Origin: Blastopirellula marina
GTDB lineage: Bacteria > Planctomycetota > Planctomycetia > Pirellulales > Pirellulaceae
Assembly: GCF_002967765.1 (NCBI RefSeq)
Contig: NZ_PUHY01000006.1
Location: forward strand, 496,001 to 560,000
DNA: 64,000 bases
Reading direction: 5' to 3'
Part shown: piece by piece, positions 28,801 through 39,225 of the stretch
Position numbering within the stretch: the first letter of the stretch is position 1
Layout of the letters: every line of letters starts with the position of its first letter
Position numbers and translations under genes: made by a program
The notes under the pieces: model-generated
The model's database searches: none
What the model was told of the DNA's origin: nothing
Seen by the model: only the letters and a program-made list of their open reading frames with translations

Positions 28801-28817
28801 TGGTAGGAGGAAAACCA
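28801..28817 (+). promoter_or_regulatory. Small leader hairpin with AGGAGGAAA loop
   Basis: TGGT / ACCA closing a nine-base loop AGGAGGAAA, 52 bases before the ATG of the first CheB-CheR gene. It is too distant to be that gene's ribosome binding site. A GGA-bearing loop downstream of a CsrA-domain gene makes it a candidate CsrA site, but the stem is short. Confidence 0.3.
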
Positions 28818-28868
28818 GTTGCTACAATACGATGAATTCAACGTATGGCAGCTAATTGGTAGTGCTGG

Positions 28869-31800
28869 ATGAACTCAGACAATATCTCCACAGGGGCTAA
28901 CGAGGGATCTCTTTCGGAAACGTCAGCGGAAACTCCTTTCTACGTAGTGGGGATTGGTGCGTCTGCAGGTGGACTTGAGTCGCTCGAATTGTTCTTTGAT
29001 CACATGCCGACCAGTAGCGGCATGGCGTTCGTCGTGGTCCAGCATCTTTCTCCTGACTTCAAAAGCTTGATGGACCAACTATTGGCCCGTCATACACAAA
29101 TTGAAATCCACCGTGTGGAAGATGGCATGCGTGTTCGACCGAACGCGATCTATCTTCTGCAACCTAAGCATGACATTACCATCGAACACGGCGTGCTGCG
29201 GTTAACCAAGCACGAGCGTGAAATGGGCGTGAAACTGCCCATCGATGTCTTCTTCAAATCATTGGCGAACGATCGAGGCAAGTACGCGATCGGTGTCGTC
29301 CTTTCTGGCACCGGATCGGATGGATCGCGAGGAATTCGTGATATCCATTCCAAGGGCGGACTGGTCGTCATCCAAGATTCCGAATCGGCTGGGTTCGACG
29401 GAATGCCACGAGCTTCCGCGGCAACCGGCGTGGCGGATGTCGTCTGCCGACCACAATCAATGCCCGCCAAGATCTTAGAGTTCGCAGGTCAGCCAGGCGA
29501 ATTTCAGCGCGGGCAGGTCGAAGATTCTCACGCTTCCGAAGAAGGAGAATTGCAATCGTTATTTCGCCTGTTTCGTCAACGATTTGGAATTGACTTCGCC
29601 TTCTACAAGGCAGCTACCATTCAACGACGCATTGAGCGTCGAATGCAACTCAGCCAGATCACGGATCTTTCCGACTATCTGGCCAAGCTGTCTGATAACT
29701 CCGATGAACTCGATCTTCTCTACCGCGATCTACTCGTCGAGGTCACGTACTTCTTTCGTGATACGGAAGCATTCCGGCGGCTTGAATCGGATGTTATTCC
29801 ACAGCTTTTCAAAGATTGTGCTGAAGACGACGAAATCCGCGTCTGGGTTTCAGGCTGCGCGACCGGAGAGGAAGCCTACTCGATCGCGATGCTTCTACAC
29901 GACGCCGCCGAGAAGTTTAAGCGATCGGTAAACGTCAAAATCTTTGCGAGTGATGTCCATCAGAAGTCGATGGAGATTGCTAGTTCTGCAATTTATTCCC
30001 CGAAGGCAATGGAGAACACACCGAAGCGATTTCGGGACAAGTACTTTTCGCAGCACGGCGACTTCTTTCATATTAAGCCAGAGATTCGCAGAATGGTGGT
30101 CTTCGCGCGCCACGATCTGACGCGAGACCCTCCCTTTACTCGCATTAACTTGCTCAGCTGCCGTAACGTCCTTATTTACCTTGAGCCGGAGATCCAGAGG
30201 CGAATTCTGGCGATGTTCCATTTCGGCCTACGCGTCGGCGGAACCTTGATGCTGGGCCCCAGCGAAACGATTGGCTCGCTTTCGAAAGAGTTCTCGACCA
30301 TCGATCAGCACTGGCGAATTTATCGGAAGCTGCGCGATGTTCGTCTGCCCGAGTCGACACGTCTGCCGATTAATCCGGCACCAGCCAGTATCTTTCAAGG
30401 TCGAACGACCATCAGCGGTGGCGGCGGGAGCTCCAAGACCGAAGACTCTTGGTTTCTACCCGGTGCCTACGAGGATCTACTCGCCAAGTACGTCCCCCCT
30501 AGCCTGCTTGTTAACGAATTCTACGAGCTGATTCACACCTTTGGAGACGCACGGAAGCTATTAGTTCAGCCTCCCGGCCGAACGACACTCGATGTCTCAC
30601 GAATGGTTGAAGGTGACCTGCAAACGGCCATGACGGCCGCACTGCATCGTGCTAACCAGAAAGACGAATCTGTCACATTCAAAAGCGTGAGTGCTAACAC
30701 GGCGATGGGGCCCAGGCGGCTTAACGTCCGCGTTGAACCTTACCTGAAAGGAAGTCGAAAGCTCTTTCTGATCTGCCTGGAAGAACAGGAAACGGCTTCT
30801 CGGCCCGAGCAAATCGCGAATAACTCGGTTGAATTTGATCAAGATAGAGAAGGTCGTGTTGAAGAGCTAGAAAGAGAACTTGATCATACGCGCCAATCGC
30901 TGCAGACAACCGTCGAAGAATTGGAAACGAGCAACGAAGAATTGCAGTCGACCAACGAGGAATTAATTGCCTCGAACGAGGAACTGCAGAGCACTAATGA
31001 AGAATTGCACAGCGTCAACGAGGAGCTCTACACGGTCAACTCGGAGTACCAACGTAAGATCGAAGAGTTGACCGATCTTACCAATGACCTGGACAACCTA
31101 TTGGGTAGCACGGACATTGGCACGATCTTTCTTGATAACGATTTGCGAATTCGCAAGTTCACGCCATCGATTGCATCGGCGTTCCATGTCGTCGAACACG
31201 ATATTGGACGGCCTATTCAACATATCAGCTACAATCTCGAGAACCCTGATCTACTGACCGACTTAACCACGGTTCTCGAATCAGGCGAGGCGCTAGAAAA
31301 AGAAGTACGCAGCCGCGACGGCCGGTCTTTCCTGAAGCGTGTTCGCCCATATTTCAATGAATCGGGTGCCTCGGATGGTTTAGTACTGACGTTCGACGAC
31401 ATTACGGCCGTGAAGATCGCCGCATCTCAGGCAGAGCAAGCGGAAGAAGATCTAGCGGTAAGTCAGAGAGAATTGCAAGACTTCGCCTACGCAGTCTCGC
31501 ATGATCTTCAAGCGCCCCTCCGACACATCCAAGAGTTTGCCCTCCGCCTAGAGGAAGGCGATCCAAATATCAGCGAAGTGAAATCGCATCTCGATGGCAT
31601 TCAGATGTCGTCCCAACGTATGCAAAGAATGATCGATTCCCTACTCTCCTATTCTCGCGTTAACACGCGTGGAGTCGGCTTCGAATCTGTCTCGCTCGAT
31701 CAAGTTCTTGAAAATGTCCTGGCGAATCTTAAGAACGAAATCGCTGAATCCAACGCAACAATCTCCTTCGAACAATTACCGCAAGTCCAGGGCGATTCCA

Positions 31801-32165
31801 GCCAACTGTTGGCTTGCTTTGAGGAACTGCTGAGAAACGCAATTAAGTTTCGCAGCGATAAGCCACTTAAAATCCACCTCGGGGCACGGGTGCGAGACGA
31901 TGGCTGGCTTATCTCTGTTCACGATAACGGGATCGGCATCGAGCAACGTCATTACGAACGTATTTTCGTCATTTTCCAGCGACTGGAGTTTAAGGAAGGA
32001 ACCGAAGGAATGGGCCTAGGCTTGGCTCTATGTCGCAGAATTCTGGAACGCCATCATGGCTGGATCTGGGTCGAATCGACACCCGGTCGTGGCAGCACTT
32101 TCTTCGTTCAGTTGCCTAAGGGTGACAAGAAGATCCGACATGACCGACAAGGCACCGCATCATGA
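28869..32165 (+). CDS. CheB-CheR-PAS-histidine kinase fusion
   Basis: 1098 aa. CheB methylesterase about 24-205 with its triad visible: Ser32 (GASAGG), His59 (QHLSP), Asp151 (GTGSDG). CheR methyltransferase about 230-485 with SAM motif [11 protein letters not shown] and [12 protein letters not shown] heptad coiled coil about 660-732 (repeated [12 protein letters not shown]), a PAS domain about 737-850, HisKA (His878 in VSHDLQAPL) and HATPase ([17 protein letters not shown]). Soluble; no chemoreceptor, CheA or CheW gene is in the window, so its methylation target is unknown. Overlaps the next gene by ATGA. Confidence 0.93.
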   Translation: MNSDNISTGANEGSLSETSAETPFYVVGIGASAGGLESLELFFDHMPTSSGMAFVVVQHLSPDFKSLMDQLLARHTQIEIHRVEDGMRVRPNAIYLLQPKHDITIEHGVLRLTKHEREMGVKLPIDVFFKSLANDRGKYAIGVVLSGTGSDGSRGIRDIHSKGGLVVIQDSESAGFDGMPRASAATGVADVVCRPQSMPAKILEFAGQPGEFQRGQVEDSHASEEGELQSLFRLFRQRFGIDFAFYKAATIQRRIERRMQLSQITDLSDYLAKLSDNSDELDLLYRDLLVEVTYFFRDTEAFRRLESDVIPQLFKDCAEDDEIRVWVSGCATGEEAYSIAMLLHDAAEKFKRSVNVKIFASDVHQKSMEIASSAIYSPKAMENTPKRFRDKYFSQHGDFFHIKPEIRRMVVFARHDLTRDPPFTRINLLSCRNVLIYLEPEIQRRILAMFHFGLRVGGTLMLGPSETIGSLSKEFSTIDQHWRIYRKLRDVRLPESTRLPINPAPASIFQGRTTISGGGGSSKTEDSWFLPGAYEDLLAKYVPPSLLVNEFYELIHTFGDARKLLVQPPGRTTLDVSRMVEGDLQTAMTAALHRANQKDESVTFKSVSANTAMGPRRLNVRVEPYLKGSRKLFLICLEEQETASRPEQIANNSVEFDQDREGRVEELERELDHTRQSLQTTVEELETSNEELQSTNEELIASNEELQSTNEELHSVNEELYTVNSEYQRKIEELTDLTNDLDNLLGSTDIGTIFLDNDLRIRKFTPSIASAFHVVEHDIGRPIQHISYNLENPDLLTDLTTVLESGEALEKEVRSRDGRSFLKRVRPYFNESGASDGLVLTFDDITAVKIAASQAEQAEEDLAVSQRELQDFAYAVSHDLQAPLRHIQEFALRLEEGDPNISEVKSHLDGIQMSSQRMQRMIDSLLSYSRVNTRGVGFESVSLDQVLENVLANLKNEIAESNATISFEQLPQVQGDSSQLLACFEELLRNAIKFRSDKPLKIHLGARVRDDGWLISVHDNGIGIEQRHYERIFVIFQRLEFKEGTEGMGLGLALCRRILERHHGWIWVESTPGRGSTFFVQLPKGDKKIRHDRQGTAS

Positions 32166-34732
32166 ACGAACGCGAACCGAATCAGACTTCGACTGAGGCC
32201 AAGCAAAGCGTCTCGTCCACAACAAAACCATCCTATGTGGTGGGCGTCGGTGCATCCGCTGGTGGCCTGGAAGCTTTGGAACGCTTGTTTGACAATATGC
32301 CAAAAGATAGCGGCATGGCTTTTGTCGTCGTGCAGCATTTGTCACCAGACTTCAAAAGTTTGATGGACGAACTGCTTGCTCGTCGGACCGATATTACGAT
32401 CTTTCGGGTGGAAGATGGCATGCAGCTAAAGGCCAATGCCATCTACCTAATCCCACCGAAGAAAAACATGGTGCTCGCCGATGGAAGCTTGTGGCTGACC
32501 GATCAAGATATCGGTGGACTCAACCTTCCGATCGATATTTTCTTCCGCTCTCTCGCCAAAGATGCCAAGGAAAAAGCCATTGCGGTAGTCCTTTCCGGGA
32601 CCGGCAGCGATGGGTCACGTGGGATCCAGGACATTCACGAAAGTGGTGGCTTGGTCGTCGTGCAATCAATTCAATCCGCCGCGTTTGATGGAATGCCACG
32701 TAGCGCCCTCGCGACCGGCTTAGCCGATGTGGTATGCCCGCCTGACAGCATGGCTAGCCGCATTCTGGAATATATCCAAAGTCCCTCCTCTTTCATCAGC
32801 CATAGCGATCAAGACGATGACTTACCCGACGCGGGAGAACTAGCGACGATCTTCAAGCTCTTCCGAAATCAGTATGGTATTGATTTCAGCATGTACAAGC
32901 CGACGACGATCGTTCGTCGTATCGAGCGTCGTGTCAAACTCTCTCGCTGTTCCTCCTTGGCTGAATACTCCAAGCTTGTCGAAGGAGATTCTCGCGAACT
33001 TGATGTCCTTTACCGTGATCTCCTCGTCGAGGTAACGCAGTTCTTCCGAGACCTGGAAGCATTTCAGCATTTGCGGAATACGATCATGCCGCAATTGGTA
33101 GAGCGCGCTGCCGAATCGGGAGAAATGCGAATCTGGATACCAGGCTGTGCCACCGGCGAGGAAGCGTATTCGCTGGCGATGCTCGCGACGGAATGTATTG
33201 AACGCCAGAACGCAAATATCGACCTGAAACTATTCGCATCCGATGTCCATCAAACGTCGATGGAAACCGCGAGTTCCGGTGTTTACTCTTCGACGAGTGT
33301 CTCGCGAATGCCGATCGAGTATCGCGACAAGTTCTTTACTCGAATTGGCGATCTTTATCACATTTCGACCGAGCTTCGTCAGAAAGTGATCTTCGCCCCG
33401 CACGATATCACCAAAGATCCACCATTCACTCGAATCGATCTGATCAGTTGTCGTAATGTATTAATCTATTTCAATCAGGATGTTCAGAAGCGAGTTCTTT
33501 CTCTCTTCCACTTTGGGTTAACCGTCGGTGGCGTTCTGTTTCTTGGGCCCAGTGAAAGCATCGGTGACCTTGAGAAAGAGTTCGAGCCTGTCGATCGGCA
33601 ATGGCGAATTTACCGTAAACTGCGCAACGTCCGACTCGCGGATACCGGACCGATCTCTCCTCAGCCCCCTTTGAACCGGGTTGTTTTTACCCGGCCATCG
33701 TACGTTTCGACCCAAACGCGTGGCGACAAGTCGTGGCTGGTTCCCGAGGTCTACGATCATTTACTAGCCAAGTACGTTCCGCCCAGCTTATTGATCAATC
33801 AGCACTTGGAACTGGTGCACTCGTTCGGGGACACACGTCGTTTGCTCGTTCAACCGGAAGGAAAAGCAACTCTCGATGTTTTGCGGATGGTCGAAGGAGA
33901 TCTTCGCACGGCAATGAACGCCGCACTTCATAAAGCCTCGGTAAAAGGTGAATCGATCGTTTTCGAAGGCGTCCGTGCACGAACCAATCAAGGCGAACAG
34001 ACTTATCGCTTAGTTGCCGAGCCTTATCTGAAGGGGCAAGAGAAAATGTTTCTCATCTCCCTGGAAGAAATGACCCAACCCAACGTTACCCCGCAGGCCG
34101 AAGCGGTTCCGTTCGACTCGGCGGATCAATCAGCACAACGAATTGTTTCACTGGAACGTGAACTCGACTACACCAAGGAGACCCTCCAAGCAACCGTCGA
34201 AGAACTCGAGACGAGCAACGAGGAACTGCAATCGGCCAACGAGGAGTTAGTCGCCTCAAACGAGGAACTTCAAAGCACCAATGAAGAACTTCACGGCGTT
34301 AACGAAGAGCTCTTCACCGTCAACTCAGAACACCAGAAGAAGATCACCGAGCTGACCCAACTTACCGAGGACATGGATCATCTGCTTAAGAGCACTCGGA
34401 TTGGCACCATCTTCCTCGATACCGATTTAAAGATCCGCAAGTTCACCGCCGAAGCGAAGGAAGCCTTTCATATCCTCGATCAGGATATCGGTCGGCCCAT
34501 TAGCCACATCGCCCATAACTTGAAAGATGTCGAACTAATCGAAGAAGCGCAGAGCGTCCTCTCGTCGATGCGCCCCGTCGAAAGAGCCATCGAATCTCGC
34601 ACAGGCGGAAGCTACCTAATGCGTTTGCTACCATACGCCGGTAGTAGTGGTGTCGACGGCGTTGTGCTGACATTGATCGACACCACCACGATTATTTCTC
34701 TTCATCGTCATTTAGAAGATCCAGAAACCTAA
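32162..34732 (+). CDS. CheB-CheR-PAS fusion without kinase
   Basis: 856 aa, paralogue of the gene before it. CheB about 24-205 with Ser32, His59 and Asp150; CheR about 229-483 with [11 protein letters not shown] and [11 protein letters not shown]; coiled coil about 660-733; PAS about 733-850, then the stop. The kinase module of its neighbour is absent and no kinase-like sequence follows, so this looks like a natural short form and not a frameshift. Its ATG overlaps the preceding TGA (ATGA), so translation is coupled and the two may associate through their coiled coils. Confidence 0.92.
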   Translation: MNEREPNQTSTEAKQSVSSTTKPSYVVGVGASAGGLEALERLFDNMPKDSGMAFVVVQHLSPDFKSLMDELLARRTDITIFRVEDGMQLKANAIYLIPPKKNMVLADGSLWLTDQDIGGLNLPIDIFFRSLAKDAKEKAIAVVLSGTGSDGSRGIQDIHESGGLVVVQSIQSAAFDGMPRSALATGLADVVCPPDSMASRILEYIQSPSSFISHSDQDDDLPDAGELATIFKLFRNQYGIDFSMYKPTTIVRRIERRVKLSRCSSLAEYSKLVEGDSRELDVLYRDLLVEVTQFFRDLEAFQHLRNTIMPQLVERAAESGEMRIWIPGCATGEEAYSLAMLATECIERQNANIDLKLFASDVHQTSMETASSGVYSSTSVSRMPIEYRDKFFTRIGDLYHISTELRQKVIFAPHDITKDPPFTRIDLISCRNVLIYFNQDVQKRVLSLFHFGLTVGGVLFLGPSESIGDLEKEFEPVDRQWRIYRKLRNVRLADTGPISPQPPLNRVVFTRPSYVSTQTRGDKSWLVPEVYDHLLAKYVPPSLLINQHLELVHSFGDTRRLLVQPEGKATLDVLRMVEGDLRTAMNAALHKASVKGESIVFEGVRARTNQGEQTYRLVAEPYLKGQEKMFLISLEEMTQPNVTPQAEAVPFDSADQSAQRIVSLERELDYTKETLQATVEELETSNEELQSANEELVASNEELQSTNEELHGVNEELFTVNSEHQKKITELTQLTEDMDHLLKSTRIGTIFLDTDLKIRKFTAEAKEAFHILDQDIGRPISHIAHNLKDVELIEEAQSVLSSMRPVERAIESRTGGSYLMRLLPYAGSSGVDGVVLTLIDTTTIISLHRHLEDPET

Positions 34733-34907
34733 ATCGGGGGACTACTTTGTATAAATCTCGCTGACTTCCAATACGCGAAGCACTTAGGCAGCCATGACGT
34801 CTGCCGCTATCGCGATTGAAACATTGACCGATGTCACGTGCGTATGACGCCACGACTCGACATCGATACCCTTCGCTTTTGTTGTCATTTTGTTGGGGCA
34901 GATTCAC

Positions 34908-37900
34908 GTGAATGATAACGAGACAACCTCTATCGATCCCGCTGATGACTTGATCATTGCCGGAATCGGTGCCTCGGCAGGAGGTCTGGAAGCACTCGAA
35001 TATTTCTTTCGAGGTGCGTCGGGCAACGCGAAAGTCGCCTACGTAGTGGTCCAGCATCTTTCGCCGGAACAACCGAGCATGATGGACCATCTGCTCAAGC
35101 GTTACACGCCGTTACCGGTACAACAAGCCACGCATGAATTACGAGTCATGCCTGGTAATGTTTACCTGATTCCGCCTGGCAAGGACATGATTATCGCGGA
35201 CGGCAAGCTGCTGATTGCCGATCGTTCTCCTCACAATGGCCTCTCTCTACCAATCGATCAGTTTTTTCGATCGCTTGCGCAAGATTGCGGTCGAAACTCA
35301 ATTGGGATCATTCTTTCCGGCACCGGTACCGACGGTTCACGAGGCATTTGCGAAATCCACGCAGCTGGTGGCCTCGTTCTGGCACAAGACACCGACTCGG
35401 CTCGCTTCGATGGCATGCCAATCGCCGCGATTCAAACGGGCGTTGTCGACGAGATTCTACTTGCCGAGGAAATGGATCACGTTATCCATCAATTCGCGGA
35501 ACGAAACAACGGCAACACTGACTCCATCCTAGACAATCTCGACGGCGCATCGTCGGAAGCGTACATCAAACAGATCTTTCGCTTGCTACGAAACAAATAT
35601 GGCATCGACTTCTCTCACTACAAATCAGGTACGATCACGCGTCGGATTGAGCGGAGGTTGATGCTTAATCAAGTTTATGATTTGGCCACTTATGCCGAAG
35701 GCTTATCAAATGACGCTGACGAGTTAGGCAAGCTTTATCGCGATTTGTTGATTGGAGTAACCCGTTTTTTCCGCGACCCGGAAGGCTTTGAGTTCGTTCA
35801 TCGCAATGTGCTTCGGCCATTAATCCAGGAGGCCGATCCTCGCAACGAATTACGGTTTTGGATTGCCGGTACCGGCACCGGACAAGAGGCCTTCTCCCTC
35901 GCGATGCAGATTAGCGAGGAACTAGACAATCTCCCTCACGTAATTCCTACCCGTATCTTTGCCACTGATGTCCATCATCGCTCGCTAGAAATTGCTGCTA
36001 GAGGCATCTTTACAGAAGATGAACTACGTGATGTTTCAAACGAGCGGATTGCCAAATTCTTTGTCAAACGTCGTGATGGCTATCAGGTTTCACCACATCT
36101 ACGGAAGATGATCGTATTCGCGCCCCACAATATCATCCGGGACGCTCCATTTACTTCTATGGATTTCATCAGCTGTCGAAACCTGCTGATCTATCTGCAA
36201 ACCGAGGCACAGAAGAAAGCCCTCTCACTATTTCATTTTGCCCTCAAAGTTGGTGGCACGATGTGGCTTGGCCCAAGCGAAACACCCGGAGAATTAGGGC
36301 GAGAGTTTGATGTTGAAAACGAACATTGGCGAATCTTTCGCAAGCGTCGCGATGTTCGTATTCTCGCAGGTGAGAGAACTGCGATTCGCACTGCTGCTGG
36401 ATCGCCCGGCAGTAACGTTCCGACTCAGAGCTCCCGCGGCATCGTTGCGCACCAACTGGAGACTTACGATCGTTTACTCGATGAATTCATGCCGCCTAGC
36501 ATCCTCGTGACCGACAGTCGCGACCTGCTACACACCTTCTCAGGAGCCAGTCGTTATCTGATTCGTAAAGATGGTCGTCCCTCCACGGATGTTGTGGAGA
36601 ACGTGCATCCAGATCTCAAAGTCCCGATCCTCACCGCACTTCAGCGATCGATCAAGGATCAATCTCCGGTCGTCCACTCCGGTGTGACGTTCGCAGGACC
36701 ACCGAACGAAGAGATCAAATTGGTGGTCAAACCATTCTTCAATCGTACCGCCAATCGAAACGAGTTCCTCATCATTTTTGAGGCACGCGAATGCGAGAAC
36801 GTCACAGAAACACTTCCCTCGATTGACTTGCAAGGCATCTCCAGGGAACAGATCCAGGCCTTGGAATCGGAACTCCAGTACGCGAAGGAAACGCTTCAAG
36901 CGACGATCGAAGAACTGGAAACAACCAATGAAGAACTCCAAGCATCCAACGAGGAACTACTCGCATCAAACGAAGAACTCCAAAGCACGAATGAAGAGCT
37001 AAACTCCGTCAACGAAGAGCTTTATACCGTCAACATGGAACACCAGCGAAAGATCGCGGAGTTAACCGAAATGACGGATGACATGGAGAATCTGCTCAAC
37101 AGCACTGAAGTCGACACGGTCTTTCTCGATCGCGAATTCCGTATTCGCAAGTTTACCCCGGGCATCGCTAAGACGTTTAACTTGATCCCACAAGACGTAG
37201 GTCGGCGAATCGATAGCTTCACGCATAACGTGAAGAACCTCGCATTACTGGACGCGCTGGAAAGAGTTCTTCGATCGGAAGAACCCCTCGAGCTTGAAGT
37301 CGACGACGCTAAGGATGAATGGTATTTGCTGCGAATCCTGCCCTATTTCTCCAAGGGCGTGGTCGAAGGCCTGGTGATGACATTGATCAACATCACCTCG
37401 CTGAAGTCCGCCGAACTCCGATTAACCGAGCTGTCGGAAATCGTTCAACAGTCGTCCGACGCCATCATCCGTATTGACCTGGATGGAACGATTCGCACCT
37501 GGAATCGTGGCGCGACAGAGCTTCTCGGATATTCCGAGTCGAGCACGATTGGCCAAAATTTTTCGCTGCTGATGCCCGACAATTCTGATCCGGCGATTCA
37601 GCTTCTCTTGAGTGAAGTTGCCCAGGGTAATTCAGTCAACGATCATCGCATGGTCTGGCATAGTCGCACAGGGAAGGTGCTCGATATCTCGCTGCACGTT
37701 TCCCCAATTCGTGATGTTTCCAAGACGGTGCATGGTGCGTCAGCGATTGCCAGAGATATTTCTGAATTGAAGAAAGCCGAATTGAAGATTCGCGAAGCGG
37801 TTCGCCGTCGCGATCAATTCCTCGCGATGCTCTCACACGAATTACGTAATCCATTCGCGGCTATCCTGAATGCCAACAGCTTACTGAAAGAAGAGGGCGT

Positions 37901-38915
37901 CGACAAAACGACCACAGACGAAGCACGTGAAGTCGTCGAACACCAACTACAGCACGTGTCTCGACTCCTCGACGATCTGCTAGACGTTGCTCGGATCACC
38001 AACGACAAGCTTGTTCTTCACACTGAAGTGATCGATATCAACAAGATCGTCTTGGATGTGGTCGACTGTATCCAGCATCAGCTGGAAGTCAACAATCAAG
38101 AGCTGGAACTAAATCATCCTAACGTTCCCCTGTTCGTCGAAGGAGACATTGGGCGATTGCAGCAAGCCCAGGTCAACCTCCTAATCAATGCCAGTAAATA
38201 CAGCCCACCAGGAAGTACGATTCGTTACAACATTTGGCGAGATGGCGGTGAAGTTGTGATTACCGTGGGTGATTCAGGCGACGGCATCCCACCCGAGATC
38301 GCCGATCAGATTTTTGAGCCGTTTGTTCAAGCAGAACAAACGATTGATCGTTCCCAAGGCGGAATGGGGCTGGGACTCTCGTTGGTGAGAATGATCATCG
38401 AAGCCCACGAAGGTAAAGTCAACGCCGAGAGCCTCGGTAAAGGACTTGGCAGCGAATTTACAATTCGCCTTCCGCTTACTTCCGCACCGCCATCGAGCCA
38501 AAAAAGCCACAGCTTTCAGATCACGCCTGGTACTCGCCTACTGTTGATCGAAGATAGCGACGGGATTCGTCGGATGCTCGCTCGATCGCTCGAATTAAAG
38601 GGGTTCAAAGTAGAATCCGCCAGCAACGGCTTGGAAGGCCTGTCGCGTTTTGACGCTTTTCTTCCGCAGGTGGCGATTGTTGATATCGGATTGCCTGATA
38701 TCGATGGATATGAACTAGCGAGACGAGTCCGTTTGAAAAACCATAGCAAAGTTCTCATGGTTGCTGTCACTGGGTATGGCCAAGAGGAAGATCGACGTAA
38801 AGCTTTAGATGCAGGATTCGACATGCATCTTGTTAAGCCGATCGATCCAACCGAGCTAGCCTCTGCTATCGCTCCGTTTCTACTGCCCAATGATTCGGTA
38901 CCATCTTCGTCATAA
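34908..38915 (+). CDS. CheB-CheR-PAS-PAS-histidine kinase-receiver fusion
   Basis: About 1335 aa from GTG 34908 (TTG 34890 also possible). CheB triad present (GASAGG, QHLSP, GTGTDG). CheR about 220-475, but its SAM-binding motif reads AGTGTGQEAFS where the two siblings have [10 protein letters not shown], so methyltransferase activity may be altered. Coiled coil about 648-720, PAS about 725-835, a second PAS about 841-950 (IIRIDLDGTIRTWNRGATELLGY), HisKA (LSHELRNPF, His about 977), HATPase (DSGDGIPPEI, GGMGLGLSLVR) and a C-terminal receiver (VDIGLPDIDGYELARR). The most elaborate of the three paralogues. About 157 bp separate it from the preceding gene. Confidence 0.92.
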   Translation: MNDNETTSIDPADDLIIAGIGASAGGLEALEYFFRGASGNAKVAYVVVQHLSPEQPSMMDHLLKRYTPLPVQQATHELRVMPGNVYLIPPGKDMIIADGKLLIADRSPHNGLSLPIDQFFRSLAQDCGRNSIGIILSGTGTDGSRGICEIHAAGGLVLAQDTDSARFDGMPIAAIQTGVVDEILLAEEMDHVIHQFAERNNGNTDSILDNLDGASSEAYIKQIFRLLRNKYGIDFSHYKSGTITRRIERRLMLNQVYDLATYAEGLSNDADELGKLYRDLLIGVTRFFRDPEGFEFVHRNVLRPLIQEADPRNELRFWIAGTGTGQEAFSLAMQISEELDNLPHVIPTRIFATDVHHRSLEIAARGIFTEDELRDVSNERIAKFFVKRRDGYQVSPHLRKMIVFAPHNIIRDAPFTSMDFISCRNLLIYLQTEAQKKALSLFHFALKVGGTMWLGPSETPGELGREFDVENEHWRIFRKRRDVRILAGERTAIRTAAGSPGSNVPTQSSRGIVAHQLETYDRLLDEFMPPSILVTDSRDLLHTFSGASRYLIRKDGRPSTDVVENVHPDLKVPILTALQRSIKDQSPVVHSGVTFAGPPNEEIKLVVKPFFNRTANRNEFLIIFEARECENVTETLPSIDLQGISREQIQALESELQYAKETLQATIEELETTNEELQASNEELLASNEELQSTNEELNSVNEELYTVNMEHQRKIAELTEMTDDMENLLNSTEVDTVFLDREFRIRKFTPGIAKTFNLIPQDVGRRIDSFTHNVKNLALLDALERVLRSEEPLELEVDDAKDEWYLLRILPYFSKGVVEGLVMTLINITSLKSAELRLTELSEIVQQSSDAIIRIDLDGTIRTWNRGATELLGYSESSTIGQNFSLLMPDNSDPAIQLLLSEVAQGNSVNDHRMVWHSRTGKVLDISLHVSPIRDVSKTVHGASAIARDISELKKAELKIREAVRRRDQFLAMLSHELRNPFAAILNANSLLKEEGVDKTTTDEAREVVEHQLQHVSRLLDDLLDVARITNDKLVLHTEVIDINKIVLDVVDCIQHQLEVNNQELELNHPNVPLFVEGDIGRLQQAQVNLLINASKYSPPGSTIRYNIWRDGGEVVITVGDSGDGIPPEIADQIFEPFVQAEQTIDRSQGGMGLGLSLVRMIIEAHEGKVNAESLGKGLGSEFTIRLPLTSAPPSSQKSHSFQITPGTRLLLIEDSDGIRRMLARSLELKGFKVESASNGLEGLSRFDAFLPQVAIVDIGLPDIDGYELARRVRLKNHSKVLMVAVTGYGQEEDRRKALDAGFDMHLVKPIDPTELASAIAPFLLPNDSVPSSS

Positions 38916-39225
38916 ATGCTTTGCTAATGCTGCGCAAAACGCAACTGCCATCTCTGAGGAGGGAGATTGATGTACCCTGTTTCTGTAATAAATGAATCAA
39001 TTCTTGTTGACCCAATGCCGATCGACTGATAGGTTGAGGTCATGGCGTGCGGGCAGCCGATAGCTCGCTTCAGCAACGGACGGCCCACTCGAGGAAATTC
39101 GAGTCTAGGTATGCTTGCAGTTACGCAAACCTAAACTTGGGGCAGAATTCTCCTTCGTCAGGAATTCCTGGCCTCCTTACCTCGTATGTAGTCACTTCCT
39201 TCATGACTGCAGCAAGGAGACCGTT
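38916..39225 (+). promoter_or_regulatory. Leader of csrA-rec 2 with several GGA elements
   Basis: 310 bp with no credible gene. It contains AGGGAGATTG (38960-38969), identical to the second hairpin loop downstream of the gene; a hairpin ACTCGA / TCGAGT with hexaloop GGAAAT (39087-39104); the palindrome CAGGAATTCCTG (39159-39170); and AAGGAG at the ribosome binding site. Repeated GGA sites, some in loops and one at the Shine-Dalgarno, are the pattern of CsrA-autoregulated leaders; that function is inferred. An in-frame ATG at 39115 exists but would add 37 residues before the canonical CsrA start. Confidence 0.45.

Noticed and set aside
30850-31065. DNA-level tandem repeat in the CheB-CheR gene (also near 34140 and 36850)
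   Set aside because: The periodicity is the 7-residue coiled-coil repeat of the protein (NEELQS units) and is shared by the three paralogues; not a minisatellite.
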